Positions 7,626 to 16,331 of a DNA stretch of 64,000 nucleotides are shown piece after piece. The translations under genes were made by a program, and so were the position numbers. The DNA is taken from positions 124,001-188,000 of the forward strand of contig JACJWU010000005.1 in the NCBI GenBank assembly GCA_020636995.1, in the 5' to 3' direction. This DNA comes from Actinomycetota bacterium. Lineage in GTDB: Bacteria > Actinomycetota > Actinomycetes > S36-B12 > UBA10799. How positions within the stretch are numbered: position 1 is the first letter of the stretch; the number at the start of each line of letters is the position of its first letter. A model generated the notes under the pieces. That model was not told the origin of the DNA. It saw only the letters and a list, made by a program, of their open reading frames with translations, and searched no databases.

Positions 7626-8855
7626 ATGCGCCGGGGTGTGCGTGCCACGATCCTCGCCGGGGCCTGCGTACCAGGGCTCCTCGGGGTTGCACATGCTGCA
7701 CCGCCGGACAATCCGGCACGGGCATTGGCACGCGCCGAGCCCGGCGATGTCGTGACGCTGGGCGCCCGGACCTACCTGCTCAACCGCCCCCTCGAAGTAC
7801 CGCGGGGTGTGACGCTCGAGGGCGCGAAGTCGGGACGGACCATTCTGCGGATCAACACGAAGAAGATCGCTAATTTCGCCTACGACTTCGCGGTCCGGCC
7901 CCGCGGCAAGGCAGTGGACGTGACCGTCAAGGATCTCACGATCGACGGGGGACTCCGGGCCGGCGAGTCGCTGCCGGAGAACACCGGGGGCGGCCTCAAG
8001 AGCGGTGACCGGTGGACGATCACGAACGTCACCTTCACCAACATCAACTACTTCAAGGTGTGGCTCTATGAGATCTCCGGGGCGACGGTCAGGGGCAACA
8101 CGTTCACCGCAGACCCGGGCGTGCGTGGCCGCAACGACAACATCGGCGGGGGTCGGTCGGCGCGTCTGCTCATCGACGACAACACCTTCACCGCGTCGAG
8201 CACCGGGTCCGCGATCGACCTCCTGCGCTCCCGCAGGATCCGCATCCAGGACAACACCCTCAACGGAACCCCGGACGCCGAGCGGTCGATGTTCCTGGAA
8301 GGGGTCACCGATTCCGTGGTCTCGGGCAACACCATCCGGCACGGCGCCGTGACGGCCAAGAGCGACCGCGGGTACAGCGCCTACGGGGATCTCACCAACC
8401 CGGCGAACATCCGCATCACCGGCAACCGGATCTCGGATTCGCCCGAGGCCGGGATCGCAGTCGTGTACGCGAGCGCCAAGCGCGGCCAGTCGGCCGGTGG
8501 CGCCAACGTGGTCTCGGGCAACACGATCACCGGGTCCGGGCGCGACGCCATTGTGATGCTGCATTGCGCGCCGACGACACTCGCCCCGGACCGCATCGCC
8601 CGCAACACCATCTCCGACGCTTTCACCGTCGCCGAATACTGGTCCACCGGCTGCGGGATCGTCGGGCCGTCCGCGATCGCGGTCACTGGTGGCTTCGGAA
8701 CGGTCGTGCGCGCCAACACGGTGACGGACACCCGTCGGGGACTCGTGGCAGCGGTCTGGTTCGGCGCGAACGGCGTAAAGGTGCAGCAGGCCGATGGCAC
8801 TGAGTCTGGAACCATCACGAGCCCTGGGCTGCCCGCGGCGCACTACGTCCGCTGA
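7626..8855 (+). CDS. secreted right-handed parallel beta-helix protein
   Basis: The 409-residue product has a signal peptide (MRRGVRATILAG..., cleavage after AHA near residue 23). It then has repeated short strands with Asn ladders: DNTFTASSTGSAIDLL, QDNTLNG, SGNTIRHG, TGNRISDS and SGNTITGSG. These are PbH1 repeats of right-handed beta-helix proteins, a fold used by pectate lyases, epimerases and phage tailspikes. Acidic Ca-binding or catalytic residues cannot be assigned, so no substrate is claimed; extracellular polysaccharide binding or cleavage is plausible. An in-frame extension back into the tRNA gene was rejected because it would precede the signal peptide. Confidence 0.75.
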   Translation: MRRGVRATILAGACVPGLLGVAHAAPPDNPARALARAEPGDVVTLGARTYLLNRPLEVPRGVTLEGAKSGRTILRINTKKIANFAYDFAVRPRGKAVDVTVKDLTIDGGLRAGESLPENTGGGLKSGDRWTITNVTFTNINYFKVWLYEISGATVRGNTFTADPGVRGRNDNIGGGRSARLLIDDNTFTASSTGSAIDLLRSRRIRIQDNTLNGTPDAERSMFLEGVTDSVVSGNTIRHGAVTAKSDRGYSAYGDLTNPANIRITGNRISDSPEAGIAVVYASAKRGQSAGGANVVSGNTITGSGRDAIVMLHCAPTTLAPDRIARNTISDAFTVAEYWSTGCGIVGPSAIAVTGGFGTVVRANTVTDTRRGLVAAVWFGANGVKVQQADGTESGTITSPGLPAAHYVR

Positions 8856-8908
8856 CCGCAGCCGCCGTTGTTCGGCACAGTCGTCGCTCCAGCCACTAGC
8901 CTCACCGC

Positions 8909-9553
8909 ATGTCCACACGCGTGATCCTTGAGATCTTCGGCTGGATCGGCTCCGGCCTTATCGTGCTGTCGCTGGCCCAGGCCCGGGTCTGGCGATTCCG
9001 CATCATGAACTTCGTCGGTGCGGTCATCGCCACGGTCTACAACTTCCTGCTCGAGATCTGGCCCTTCGGCGCGATGAACCTGATCATCGCCATCATCGAC
9101 GCCTACTGGCTGGTGCGCCTGAGCCGCGAACGCCGACCGGAGTCCACGGCCTACGACCTGCTCGAGGTCCACCACGACGATGCGTTCCTGCGGCACTTCC
9201 TCGGCGTGCACGGCAAGGACGCCAAGCGGCATTTCCCCGACTTCGATCCGGATGCGGCGAGCCGGTCGAACGTGCTCGTCATGCGCGGCGACGAGGCGGT
9301 GGGAGTGGTCACGATCGCCGACATCCGCGATGGCACCGCCGATATCAGCCTGGACTACGTCACCGAGCGGTTCCGGGACTTCACACCCGGCACGTTCGTC
9401 TACCAGGACTCCGGGATGTTCGAGCGACTCGGAGTGCGGAAGATCCAGGCGCCGGCCTCAGCCGGTGAGCACTACCTCAAGAAGATGGGATTCCGGGAAG
9501 ACGCGGGCACGTGGATCCGTGAGGTCGCGCCAACCGGGCCATCGGCACAGTAG
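8909..9553 (+). CDS. YgjV-like membrane domain joined to a GNAT-like domain
   Basis: The 214-residue protein has an N-terminal membrane part (residues ~1-75, about three helices; GWIGSGLIVLSLAQ and FVGAVIATVYNFLLEIWPF) like the YgjV inner-membrane family. A soluble C-terminal half with strand-helix order and the ending HYLKKMGFRED resembles the last motif of GNAT acetyltransferases. The acetyl-CoA P-loop is not obvious, so activity is doubtful. There is no Shine-Dalgarno; TAGCCT lies 6 nt before the ATG, so the transcript may be leaderless. Confidence 0.65.
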   Translation: MSTRVILEIFGWIGSGLIVLSLAQARVWRFRIMNFVGAVIATVYNFLLEIWPFGAMNLIIAIIDAYWLVRLSRERRPESTAYDLLEVHHDDAFLRHFLGVHGKDAKRHFPDFDPDAASRSNVLVMRGDEAVGVVTIADIRDGTADISLDYVTERFRDFTPGTFVYQDSGMFERLGVRKIQAPASAGEHYLKKMGFREDAGTWIREVAPTGPSAQ

Positions 9554-9564
9554 CCTCGTTCACC

Positions 9565-11049
9565 ATGACCACGGTGACCGCACCGACCCAGCGGACGTTC
9601 TTCGGGCACCCGGCGGGGTTGTCCACGCTGTTCTTCACAGAGTTCTGGGAGCGGTTCTCGTATTACGGCATGCGCGCCTTGCTCGTGCTGTATCTGGTGG
9701 CCCCTCCGAACGGTGCGACGCCTCCCGGGCCCGGCTTGGGTCTGGACACCGCCACGGCATCGGCCATCTACGGCACCTACGTGGCTTTGGTGTACCTGTT
9801 CCCACTGTTGGGTGGGTGGATCGCCGACCGCATGTGGGGTTTCCGGCGCGCGGTCCTCGTCGGCGGCATCGTCATCGCCTGCGGGCACTACTCGATGGCC
9901 GTCCCGATGGAACTCACGTTCTGGCTGGGTCTGCTGCTCATCGCTCTGGGGACGGGTCTGCTCAAGCCCAACATCTCGGCGATGGTCGGCGAGTTGTACC
10001 ACGATCACGACGCCAAACGGGACGCCGGCTTCTCGGTCTTCTACATGGGCATCAACCTCGGGGCCTTCGTCGCACCGATCGTGACCGGGGCTCTGATGGA
10101 CAACTTCGGATGGCACTACGCGTTCGGCGCCGCGGCCATCGGCATGACGATCGGCGTCATCCAGTACGTCCTCGGTGGCCGCAAGACCCTCGCGGGTATC
10201 GGGCTCACCGCCCCCAACCCGGCGAGTCCGAGGGAGAAGCGCAACGTCTTCGCGATCCTGGGTGGGTCGGTCGGGGCCATCATCCTGCTCGCCCTGATTG
10301 ACGCCTGGCTCTTCGGCTTCGAGATCTCCGACATGGTGGACATCCTGGCGATATTCATCCTGTTGGTGCCGATCGTCTACTTCGTGCGGATGTTCCGGAC
10401 ACCCGGGATGAGCAAGGAGCAGACGTCCCGACTGCACGCGTTCCTCGGATTGTTCATCGGCGCCGCGATCTTCTGGATGATCTACGACCAGGCCGGTTCC
10501 ACGCTGTCGGTGTTCGCCGAGGAGAGCACGGATCTGACCATGGGGGACTTCACCATCCCGGTGCCATGGCTGCAGTCGATCAACCCCATCTTCATCATCA
10601 TCTTCGCGCCGATCTTCGCGGGGATCTGGTCGCGACTGGGAGAGCGGGCACCGTCGACGCCGCTGAAGTTCGCGTGGGCACTGCTGGGGATCGGCATCAG
10701 CTTCCTCGTCATGATCATCCCCGCACTCGATGCCGAAACCGGCGCACAGGTCGCGGTCTGGTGGCTAGTGGGGGTCTACCTGATCCAGACCTGGGCGGAG
10801 TTGCTTCTGTCACCGATCGGACTGAGTGCCTCAACACGGCTCGCGCCACCCGGCATGGAGGGCCAGATGCTGGCGCTGTGGTTCCTCGCAGTGTCGGTCG
10901 GCGACACGATCGGCGCCCAGATCCTCGCGCGCATCGGCAACGACTACGTGCGCGTATTCACCACGTTCGGCCTCATGGCCGTCGGTGCCGCGGTCATCGC
11001 CTTCCTGTTCGTGCCGCGTCTCAAGCGGATGATGGCCGGCGTGCACTGA
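9565..11049 (+). CDS. proton-dependent oligopeptide transporter, POT/PTR family
   Basis: A 494-residue MFS-fold importer of di- and tripeptides driven by protons. It carries the POT signature TEFWERFSYYGMRALLVLYL near residue 22 (the ExxERFxYYG motif for proton coupling and peptide binding). A second family motif is the GTGLLKPNISAMVGELY stretch near residue 130, followed by FSVFYMGINLGAF. About 14 membrane helices are expected, with GTWAE-type motif QTWAELLLSPIGLS near residue 410. It starts 12 bp after the previous gene, but TAGCCT 8 nt before the ATG suggests its own leaderless transcript. A 61-bp repeat array follows the stop. Confidence 0.93.
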   Translation: MTTVTAPTQRTFFGHPAGLSTLFFTEFWERFSYYGMRALLVLYLVAPPNGATPPGPGLGLDTATASAIYGTYVALVYLFPLLGGWIADRMWGFRRAVLVGGIVIACGHYSMAVPMELTFWLGLLLIALGTGLLKPNISAMVGELYHDHDAKRDAGFSVFYMGINLGAFVAPIVTGALMDNFGWHYAFGAAAIGMTIGVIQYVLGGRKTLAGIGLTAPNPASPREKRNVFAILGGSVGAIILLALIDAWLFGFEISDMVDILAIFILLVPIVYFVRMFRTPGMSKEQTSRLHAFLGLFIGAAIFWMIYDQAGSTLSVFAEESTDLTMGDFTIPVPWLQSINPIFIIIFAPIFAGIWSRLGERAPSTPLKFAWALLGIGISFLVMIIPALDAETGAQVAVWWLVGVYLIQTWAELLLSPIGLSASTRLAPPGMEGQMLALWFLAVSVGDTIGAQILARIGNDYVRVFTTFGLMAVGAAVIAFLFVPRLKRMMAGVH

Positions 11050-11054
11050 GCCCC

Positions 11055-11330
11055 GTTGACCATTAGGCACCCAAACCCCCCGTCACCCCGGACTGGGTGC
11101 CGATACGACAACTGGGTTGACCATGAGGCACCCAAACCCCCCGGCACCCCCGACTGGGTGCCCACACGACAACTGGGTTGACCATGAGGCACCCAACCCG
11201 GGCGTCCGCCACGACTGGGTGCCCACACGACAACTGCGGGGTCCCGACCACCCGCAACTCGCGCCACACACGACAGCCGGGTTGACCATCAGGCACCCAA
11301 CCGGGCGTCCGGCCGGACTGGGTGCCACCG
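11055..11330. repeat. 61-bp tandem repeat array, family B, locus 1
   Basis: Units begin at 11055, 11116 and 11177, exactly 61 bp apart. A degenerate stretch (about 11238-11280) follows, and then a shortened unit at 11281. Each unit starts GTTGACCATNAGGCACCCAA and later has CTGGGTGCC, so every unit contains the inverted pair GGCACCCA/TGGGTGCC separated by about 20 nt. The array lies between convergent genes. The same 61-bp unit recurs at 28661. A transcription-terminating or mRNA-stabilising role is possible but unproven. Confidence 0.9.
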
Positions 11331-11338
11331 ACCGTCCG

Positions 11339-12238
11339 TCACGTGCTGCGGCGCCCGATCAACCCCTGCACCAGCGCCGCTCCGGCCAGGACGACAACCG
11401 CACCCACCGGCTGGTTCCAGCTCATCGCCTCGCCCAGCACGACGATGCCCAACGCGGTCGACACCAGGGGTGTGGCATACGTGACAGATGCGCTGACCAC
11501 CGACCCCGCGAGAGCGATCACGCGGAACATCCAGATGAAGGCAAGGCCGGTGGCCAAAGCCCCCAGCACGACCACCGCCACGACTGGCTGCCACGTCACG
11601 GAGTCCGGCACAGGCGTCCAGATCGCCACCAGCAGCGCCATCACCGCCGTTGAGCACAGCAACTGGGCGCCCATGATCGGGGCGCCCCCCTCGGGTCGCA
11701 CCGCGAGGAAACGGCGGGTCCACGGCACCCCCACGCCGTAGCACAAGGTCGCACCCAGACAGGCCAGGGAACCCGCGAGGTCGCCACTGAGGCCCTGCCA
11801 CACCCCCATCACCATCAGGACCCCGGCGAAGCCGATGAGCAGCCCCAGCACCCGCTGCCGCGTCAGCCGCTCATGCGGCACGATCAACAGCGCGAACAGG
11901 GCCGTGAACAGTGGCGTGGCCGCGTTGAACAACCCCGCGAGCACGCTGGAGACCCGAGTCTCCGCCCAGGCGAACAGGGTGAACGGGATGACGTTGGTCA
12001 TCAGCCCCACGAAGGCGGCATGACCCCACACAGCACCCCATCGGGGCAGGCGCTGGCGCTGCACCACGATCACCGCGAGGACTGCCAGAAACCCGAACAA
12101 CACCCGCCCGAAAGTGATCTGCATCGGCGCGAAGGACTGCAGGCCGATCTTGATCAGGAAGAAACTCGACCCCCAGACCAGGGCCAATGCCCACCAGTAC
12201 GGCAGCCACGCGGACAGGCGCGTGGTCGGCTGGTGCAC
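11339..12238 (-). CDS. EamA/DMT-family transporter
   Basis: A 299-residue, ten-helix drug/metabolite transporter with two EamA repeats. The first begins WWALALVWGSSFFLIKIGLQ, and the second follows after about residue 150 (LAGSLACLGATLCYGVGVPWTRRFL). Near the end is the conserved SASVTYATPLVSTALGIVVLGEAMSWNQPVGAVVVLAG. Such proteins usually export amino acids or other small metabolites; the substrate is not readable. The gene converges on the POT transporter gene across the repeat array. Confidence 0.88.
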   Translation of the reverse strand: MHQPTTRLSAWLPYWWALALVWGSSFFLIKIGLQSFAPMQITFGRVLFGFLAVLAVIVVQRQRLPRWGAVWGHAAFVGLMTNVIPFTLFAWAETRVSSVLAGLFNAATPLFTALFALLIVPHERLTRQRVLGLLIGFAGVLMVMGVWQGLSGDLAGSLACLGATLCYGVGVPWTRRFLAVRPEGGAPIMGAQLLCSTAVMALLVAIWTPVPDSVTWQPVVAVVVLGALATGLAFIWMFRVIALAGSVVSASVTYATPLVSTALGIVVLGEAMSWNQPVGAVVVLAGAALVQGLIGRRST

Positions 12239-12366
12239 TCTGGTGATTCTGCCGCCTACGGACCCCGTAGCGGGCCCCGGGCGGTACGTCCCGCCGCCGC
12301 CTGGCCCGCGAAGACCGACTCGTGTCGCAACCCTGCGGACGTCACGGCCCGTTCCATGCTGGACTC

Positions 12367-13023
12367 ATGGCCAGCGAGCAGACCTACCAGAGGTACCGCC
12401 GCCTGGCCCGCTACCCGTTGTTCCTCGCCGGACTGCTGTTCATCATCGGTCTCGTACTCATCCTCGACCCGCACATCGCGACCGCCGAGGGGCACCACAT
12501 CACGGGACGCACGCTGACACTGATCTCATGGGCGGTCTTCCTGGCCGACTACGTCGTTTCGCTGATCCTGGCGCCCGACCGGGTGCAGTTCATCCGCACC
12601 CACGTCCTGCAGGCCGTCGGCGTGGTATTCCCGCCGCTGCGGATCCTGCTGATCTTCCACGTCACGTACGAGGTCGCCCGCCAGACCCGCGGCAAGTTCG
12701 GCCAGCGGGTGCGCCTGTACCTGCTCTACCTGACGACCCTGGTCGTGCTCGTGTCGTCGGTGGCCGTCCTCATCGCCGAACGCAACGCCCCCGGAGCCAC
12801 CATCGTGAGTTTCGGCGATTCCTTGTGGTGGGCCGCGGAGACGATCTCCACCGTCGGGTACGGCGACATGTACCCGGTGACGGTGACCGGCCGCGTGATC
12901 GCTGTGTCACTCATGGTCAACGGATTCCTGATCTTGTCAGTCCTCACTGCGACAGTGGCTCAGAAGTTCGCGAGTACTCAATCGCAGGGGCCACAGGAGC
13001 CACTGCCCGAACCGGAGGTGTAG
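12367..13023 (+). CDS. potassium channel, pore-domain protein
   Basis: The 218-residue protein has about four N-terminal hydrophobic segments, including a weak voltage-sensor-like segment (FLADYVVSLILAPDRVQFIRTH). A pore module follows, with the K+ selectivity filter TVGYGD at residues 162-167 and an inner helix at ~175-195. It lacks a C-terminal RCK domain. K+ flux across the membrane is a confident family inference; gating is unknown. No Shine-Dalgarno; CATGCT lies 6 nt before the ATG. Its TAG stop abuts the next ATG, so DUF3263 is translationally coupled. Confidence 0.88.
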   Translation: MASEQTYQRYRRLARYPLFLAGLLFIIGLVLILDPHIATAEGHHITGRTLTLISWAVFLADYVVSLILAPDRVQFIRTHVLQAVGVVFPPLRILLIFHVTYEVARQTRGKFGQRVRLYLLYLTTLVVLVSSVAVLIAERNAPGATIVSFGDSLWWAAETISTVGYGDMYPVTVTGRVIAVSLMVNGFLILSVLTATVAQKFASTQSQGPQEPLPEPEV

Positions 13024-13266
13024 ATGTCCGCCCTGTCGGATCGTGACCGCGCGATCCTTGAGTTCGAGAAGACCTGGTGGCGTTTCGAGGGCGCCAAGCA
13101 CGAGGCGATCCGGGAGCGGTTCCACCTGTCCCCCACCCGCTACTACCAGGTGCTCAACGGCCTGCTCGACGATCCCGCAGCGCTGGCCGAGGAGCCCGTG
13201 GTCGTCAGGCGCTTACAGGGCCAGCGGCAGGCACGTCGCCGCGCGATCTCCTCCCGAAGCGCCTGA
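13024..13266 (+). CDS. DUF3263-family small protein
   Basis: The 80-residue protein has LSDRDRAILEFEKTWWRFEGAKHEAIRERFHLSPTRYYQVLN, the hallmark of DUF3263, and a basic C-terminus. The middle region looks like a helix-turn-helix (ERFHLSPTRYYQVLNGLL), so DNA binding is plausible. It begins immediately after the K+ channel stop (TAGATG), which implies coupling. Its last 62 bp overlap the 3' end of the convergent HExxH gene. Confidence 0.85.
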   Translation: MSALSDRDRAILEFEKTWWRFEGAKHEAIRERFHLSPTRYYQVLNGLLDDPAALAEEPVVVRRLQGQRQARRRAISSRSA

Positions 13267-13636
13267 CGGGCCGTTCGACGTAGCCACCGGCCGTCAGCCC
13301 CGCTCCCCGCTCGAAGGCATTGCGCGACCACCAGTCGCCGGTCCGCAGCCAGGACCATCCGGCGGCGAGCGCGTATGCCGGCCAGAATGCCGGACCGAGC
13401 ACCGCATACTGGCGGACGTGGGCCTGCTCGTGCTGCCACACGACCTCCGACACGGGCCGTCTGCTGAGGACGACACAGCCCACGGTGAAGGCCGCGGCCC
13501 GCGGTTGTGACCAGGAGTAGCCCGTGGCCTCCCAGAATCGATCGCGTCGACGCACCGTGCATCCCGCGGCGCGGGCCAGCAGGAAGCCCGCCCCCGATGT
13601 GAGGTTCACAGTGTTGAGCAGGACGACGAGGTCCAT
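13205..13636 (-). CDS. small protein with HExxH-type motif
   Basis: The 143-residue protein has WQHEQAHVRQY, a HExxH zinc-peptidase-like motif at residues 69-73, followed by LGPAFWPAYALAAGW. Similar small actinobacterial proteins of unknown role carry such a His-Glu motif beside hydrophobic segments. Whether it is a true peptidase is open. Its ATG overlaps the gpgS stop by one base (TGATG), placing it downstream in the gpgS operon, and its 3' end overlaps DUF3263. Confidence 0.65.
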   Translation of the reverse strand: MDLVVLLNTVNLTSGAGFLLARAAGCTVRRRDRFWEATGYSWSQPRAAAFTVGCVVLSRRPVSEVVWQHEQAHVRQYAVLGPAFWPAYALAAGWSWLRTGDWWSRNAFERGAGLTAGGYVERPVRRFGRRSRGDVPAAGPVSA

Positions 13637-14580
13637 CAGACCCACTGATCGACCGGCGCTGTGGACAACGGTGGCCGTTCGACGTCCACCACGGCGTGCC
13701 ACGTACCCACGAAGTGATGGCCGACACGGTCGAACTGGGCCACGGCCTGTCCAGCCGCGCGCGATGCGTGCAACTGGGGGTCGAGCCGCCGCAGCGCGGT
13801 CTGCAGGATCTGTGCGGCCATCAGACCGAGTTTGCGTTCATCGTGGTGACGGTGGATCCGCACCCCGAGATCGACCTGGGCGATCGCATCGACCCCCAAC
13901 AGTTCGGCGGTGTCCACGAGCATCGCGAACTCCACCCCGTAGCCGACCGGAAACGGCAGCCGCTCCAGCAGTGTGCGGCGGGCGGCGTACTCCCCTGCCA
14001 GCGGCTGGATCACGCCTGCGAGTTCCGGCCAGTACAGGTTGAGCAGCGGCCGGGCCACCAGTTCCGTCACACGACCACCGCCGGCGGCCACGACCGAGTC
14101 CCCGTCCACCAGAGGTCGCTCGTACACCGCCTTGACCAGGTGCACGTCCGGGTCGGTCAGCAGCGGTCCGAGCAGACCGGTGACATATCTGGCGGTGAAC
14201 GACCGCAGATCAGCGTCGATGAAGACGACCAGGTCGGCGTCGGTGGCGGCCAGCGCCCGCCACATCGCCTCCCCTTTCCCGCGCAGTGAGGGCAGGCCGG
14301 GGAACACGCTGTCCAGGGCAACCACCCGGGCACCGTGGGCGGCCGCCACCGCAGCGGTGTCGTCGGTCGACCCCGAATCCAGAACGACCAACTCGTCCAC
14401 CAGTGTCCCGAGCAGTTCGTCGCGGATGGTCTGCACGATCTGTCCCACGGTCGCGGCCTCGTTGAGGGCCGGCAGGACCACAGCGACGCTCTGGTCCTTG
14501 CGCGCGAGCAGGTCCGGCAGCCGCCAGTCGTCGGCGGTGGATGCTCGCTCGTCCAGCCATGTCTGAACGTGCTCGGTCAC
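13636..14580 (-). CDS. gpgS: glucosyl-3-phosphoglycerate synthase
   Basis: The 314-residue GT-A glycosyltransferase transfers glucose from NDP-glucose to 3-phosphoglycerate. This is the first step to glucosylglycerate and, in mycobacteria, to methylglucose lipopolysaccharides. Motifs: SVAVVLPALNEAATVG near residue 32, ELVVLDSGSTDDTA at ~65, LRGKGEAMWRAL at ~100, and the metal-binding DAD in VVFIDADLRSF at ~120. It ends with a PFPVGYGVEFAML acceptor region and HRHHD. The GTG start is preceded by a G-rich stretch. It is divergent from the thrC riboswitch leader. Confidence 0.88.
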   Translation of the reverse strand: MTEHVQTWLDERASTADDWRLPDLLARKDQSVAVVLPALNEAATVGQIVQTIRDELLGTLVDELVVLDSGSTDDTAAVAAAHGARVVALDSVFPGLPSLRGKGEAMWRALAATDADLVVFIDADLRSFTARYVTGLLGPLLTDPDVHLVKAVYERPLVDGDSVVAAGGGRVTELVARPLLNLYWPELAGVIQPLAGEYAARRTLLERLPFPVGYGVEFAMLVDTAELLGVDAIAQVDLGVRIHRHHDERKLGLMAAQILQTALRRLDPQLHASRAAGQAVAQFDRVGHHFVGTWHAVVDVERPPLSTAPVDQWV

Positions 14581-14632
14581 GTGCCCCCCAGGGGTCGGTC
14601 GGTCCAGACCAGCGTGTCACAATTCCTGTGAC

Positions 14633-14736
14633 CTCATCCAGAGGGGCAGAGGGACCGGCCCGACGAAGCCCCGGCAACCGACCGCACTCGTGCGGGGAAG
14701 GTGCCAACTCCGGCCGTACCAGACGGGAAGATGGGA
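14633..14736 (+). ncRNA. SAM-I (S-box) riboswitch upstream of thrC
   Basis: The core is intact: CTCATCCAGAGGGGCAGAGG, then GACCGGCCCGACGAAGCCCC, GGCAACC, a short variable hairpin (CCGCACTCGTGCGGGG), AAGGTGCCAACTCCGGCC and a closing GATGGG. P1 forms between CTCATC (14633-14638) and GATGGG (14730-14735). The 3' strand of P1 touches the likely Shine-Dalgarno GGAAGGA (14734-14740) just before the thrC ATG, so control of translation by SAM is plausible. No terminator hairpin with a T-run follows. Placement before threonine synthase is notable. Confidence 0.9.
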
Positions 14737-14746
14737 AGGACCACCC

Positions 14747-15979
14747 ATGATCGACCTCGGAAGCGCGACGGGCCTCACCTGTCGGGAGTGTTCAGCCACA
14801 TACGACCTCGGCGCCGCGTACGCCTGCATGGAGTGCTTCGGCCCGCTCGAGGTCGCGTACGACTTCCCCGCGCTCACCCGCGCGGACATCGAAGCCGGGC
14901 CCACGTCGCTGTGGCGATACAAGGACCTGCTGCCGGTGCGCCCGACCGCGGCCGACGAGCCGAACCTGGCACCGGGCTGGACCCGGCTGCACAAGGCCGA
15001 CAACCTGGCCGCCGAACTCGGGATGCGGACCCTGTGGGTCAAGGACGACTCCGGCAACCCCACCCACTCGTTCAAGGACCGCGTCGTCGCGGTCGCCCAG
15101 TCCGCCGCGCGCGCGCTGGGGCTCACCACGCTGGCCTGCGCCTCCACAGGCAACCTCGCGCACGCCGTCGCAGCAGCCGCTGCCCGCGGGGGCCAGGATT
15201 CGGTGGTCGTCATCCCTCACGACCTCGAGGCCGGCAAGACCATCACCACCGCCACGTACGGCGGGATCCTGCTGGCCGTCGAGGGCAACTACGACGATGT
15301 GAACCGCCTGTGCTCGGAGATCATCGGCGAGGACTTCTCGCAGTCCTGGGGCTTCGTCAACGTCAACATCCGCCCCTACTACGCCGAAGGATCGAAGTCG
15401 ATGGGCTTCGAGATCGCAGAGCAACTCGGGTGGCGCACGCCGGCGCAGGTGGTCGCGCCGGTCGCGTCGGGCTCTCTGCTCACGAAGATCGACAAGGCCT
15501 GGCGGGAACTGGCGGCGCTGGGGCTGATCGAGGAGTCGGAATACCGCGTCTTCGGCGCCCAGGCCACGGGGTGTTCGCCGGTCGCCCAGGCCTTCGATGC
15601 CGGATGGGACGTGGTGAAACCGGTCAAACCCTCGACCATCGCCAAGTCCCTGGCGATCGGCAACCCGGCCGACGGCCCCTACGCACTCGACGTGGTCCGG
15701 CGCACCGGCGGTTCCATCGCGGCGGTCTCCGACGACGACGTGGTGGATGGCATCCGCCTGTTGGCGCGCACCGAAGGGATCTTCGCGGAGACCGCCGGTG
15801 GAGTGGTGGTCGCGACGCTGCGCCATCTCCTCAAGGAGGGGGCGCTGGATCCGGAGGCCGAGACGGTCATCCTGAACACCGGCGAAGGCCTGAAGACCCT
15901 CGATGCGGTGATGGAGTTCGCCACTCCGACCGCCACGATCAAGCCCGACGTCGACCTCGTGCGCGCAGTCGTCACCTGA
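14747..15979 (+). CDS. thrC: threonine synthase
   Basis: The 410-residue PLP enzyme converts O-phosphohomoserine to threonine. An N-terminal zinc-ribbon-like segment has Cys12, Cys15, Cys27 and Cys30. The PLP lysine is Lys110 in PTHSFKDR, and a phosphate-binding ASTGNLAHAVAA follows near residue 141. C-terminal ETAGGVVVATLRHL and LNTGEGLKT are typical of fold-type II threonine synthases. The ATG at 14747 follows GGAAGGA. It is preceded by a SAM-I riboswitch, so expression is probably tied to methionine/SAM status, with which it shares O-phosphohomoserine. Confidence 0.95.
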   Translation: MIDLGSATGLTCRECSATYDLGAAYACMECFGPLEVAYDFPALTRADIEAGPTSLWRYKDLLPVRPTAADEPNLAPGWTRLHKADNLAAELGMRTLWVKDDSGNPTHSFKDRVVAVAQSAARALGLTTLACASTGNLAHAVAAAAARGGQDSVVVIPHDLEAGKTITTATYGGILLAVEGNYDDVNRLCSEIIGEDFSQSWGFVNVNIRPYYAEGSKSMGFEIAEQLGWRTPAQVVAPVASGSLLTKIDKAWRELAALGLIEESEYRVFGAQATGCSPVAQAFDAGWDVVKPVKPSTIAKSLAIGNPADGPYALDVVRRTGGSIAAVSDDDVVDGIRLLARTEGIFAETAGGVVVATLRHLLKEGALDPEAETVILNTGEGLKTLDAVMEFATPTATIKPDVDLVRAVVT

Positions 15980-16104
15980 GGCTTCTGGCGGGTCGGGCCC
16001 CACGCGCCGACAACATCTGCGTAGACTTGATAACGATCGCATCGCGATCCCGTACGGCCGACGGCCGAGCGGAATTCAGAAACACAGCAAGGACAACACA
16101 ACAC

Positions 16105-16317
16105 ATGAGCAGTGTCAGCGGAACCGTGAAGTGGTTCAACGCCGAGAAGGGCTACGGCTTCCTCTCCCTGGACGACCAGGAAGGCGACGTCTTCGTCCAC
16201 TGGAGCGCCATCCAGACCGATGGCTACAAGTCGCTTCAGGAAGGCCAGCGAGTCGAGTTCACGATCGTGCAGGGACCGAAGGGCGCGCAGGCGGACACCG
16301 TCGTGCCGTTGTCCTGA
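16105..16317 (+). CDS. cold-shock domain protein
   Basis: A 70-residue single OB-fold CSD protein that binds single-stranded nucleic acid and acts as an RNA chaperone. It shows the start GTVKWFNAEKGYGFL with RNP1 at about residues 15-22 and RNP2 VFVHWSAI at 29-36. Length is normal for CspA-type proteins. AAGGA lies about 12 nt before the ATG, within an A-rich leader unlike its GC-rich surroundings, as is common for csp mRNAs. A strong hairpin terminator follows the stop. Confidence 0.95.
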   Translation: MSSVSGTVKWFNAEKGYGFLSLDDQEGDVFVHWSAIQTDGYKSLQEGQRVEFTIVQGPKGAQADTVVPLS

Positions 16318-16331
16318 TCGACGACCTCAGT

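Noticed and set aside
7491..8918. 475-codon frame on the minus strand
   Set aside because: Antisense to the beta-helix gene, which has a signal peptide and repeated strands. The minus translation is rich in Arg, Asp and Gly without a pattern.
11055..11330. Short peptides read from the minus strand of the 61-bp array (repeating CLMVNP-type words)
   Set aside because: The repeating peptides follow from the DNA repeat itself. They have no SD, and homologous units at 28661 do not keep the frames.
16021..16104. TTGATA and GATCGC/GCGATC near the cold-shock gene as a defined promoter and operator
   Set aside because: No -10 at proper spacing could be placed, and the short inverted repeat is expected by chance, so it is not listed as a feature.
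14701..16317. A 538-codon frame joining the thrC region to the cold-shock gene as a fusion
   Set aside because: Only the last 70 codons (ATG 16105) code for the cold-shock domain. The earlier part is an out-of-frame reading of thrC, and a separate SD precedes 16105.
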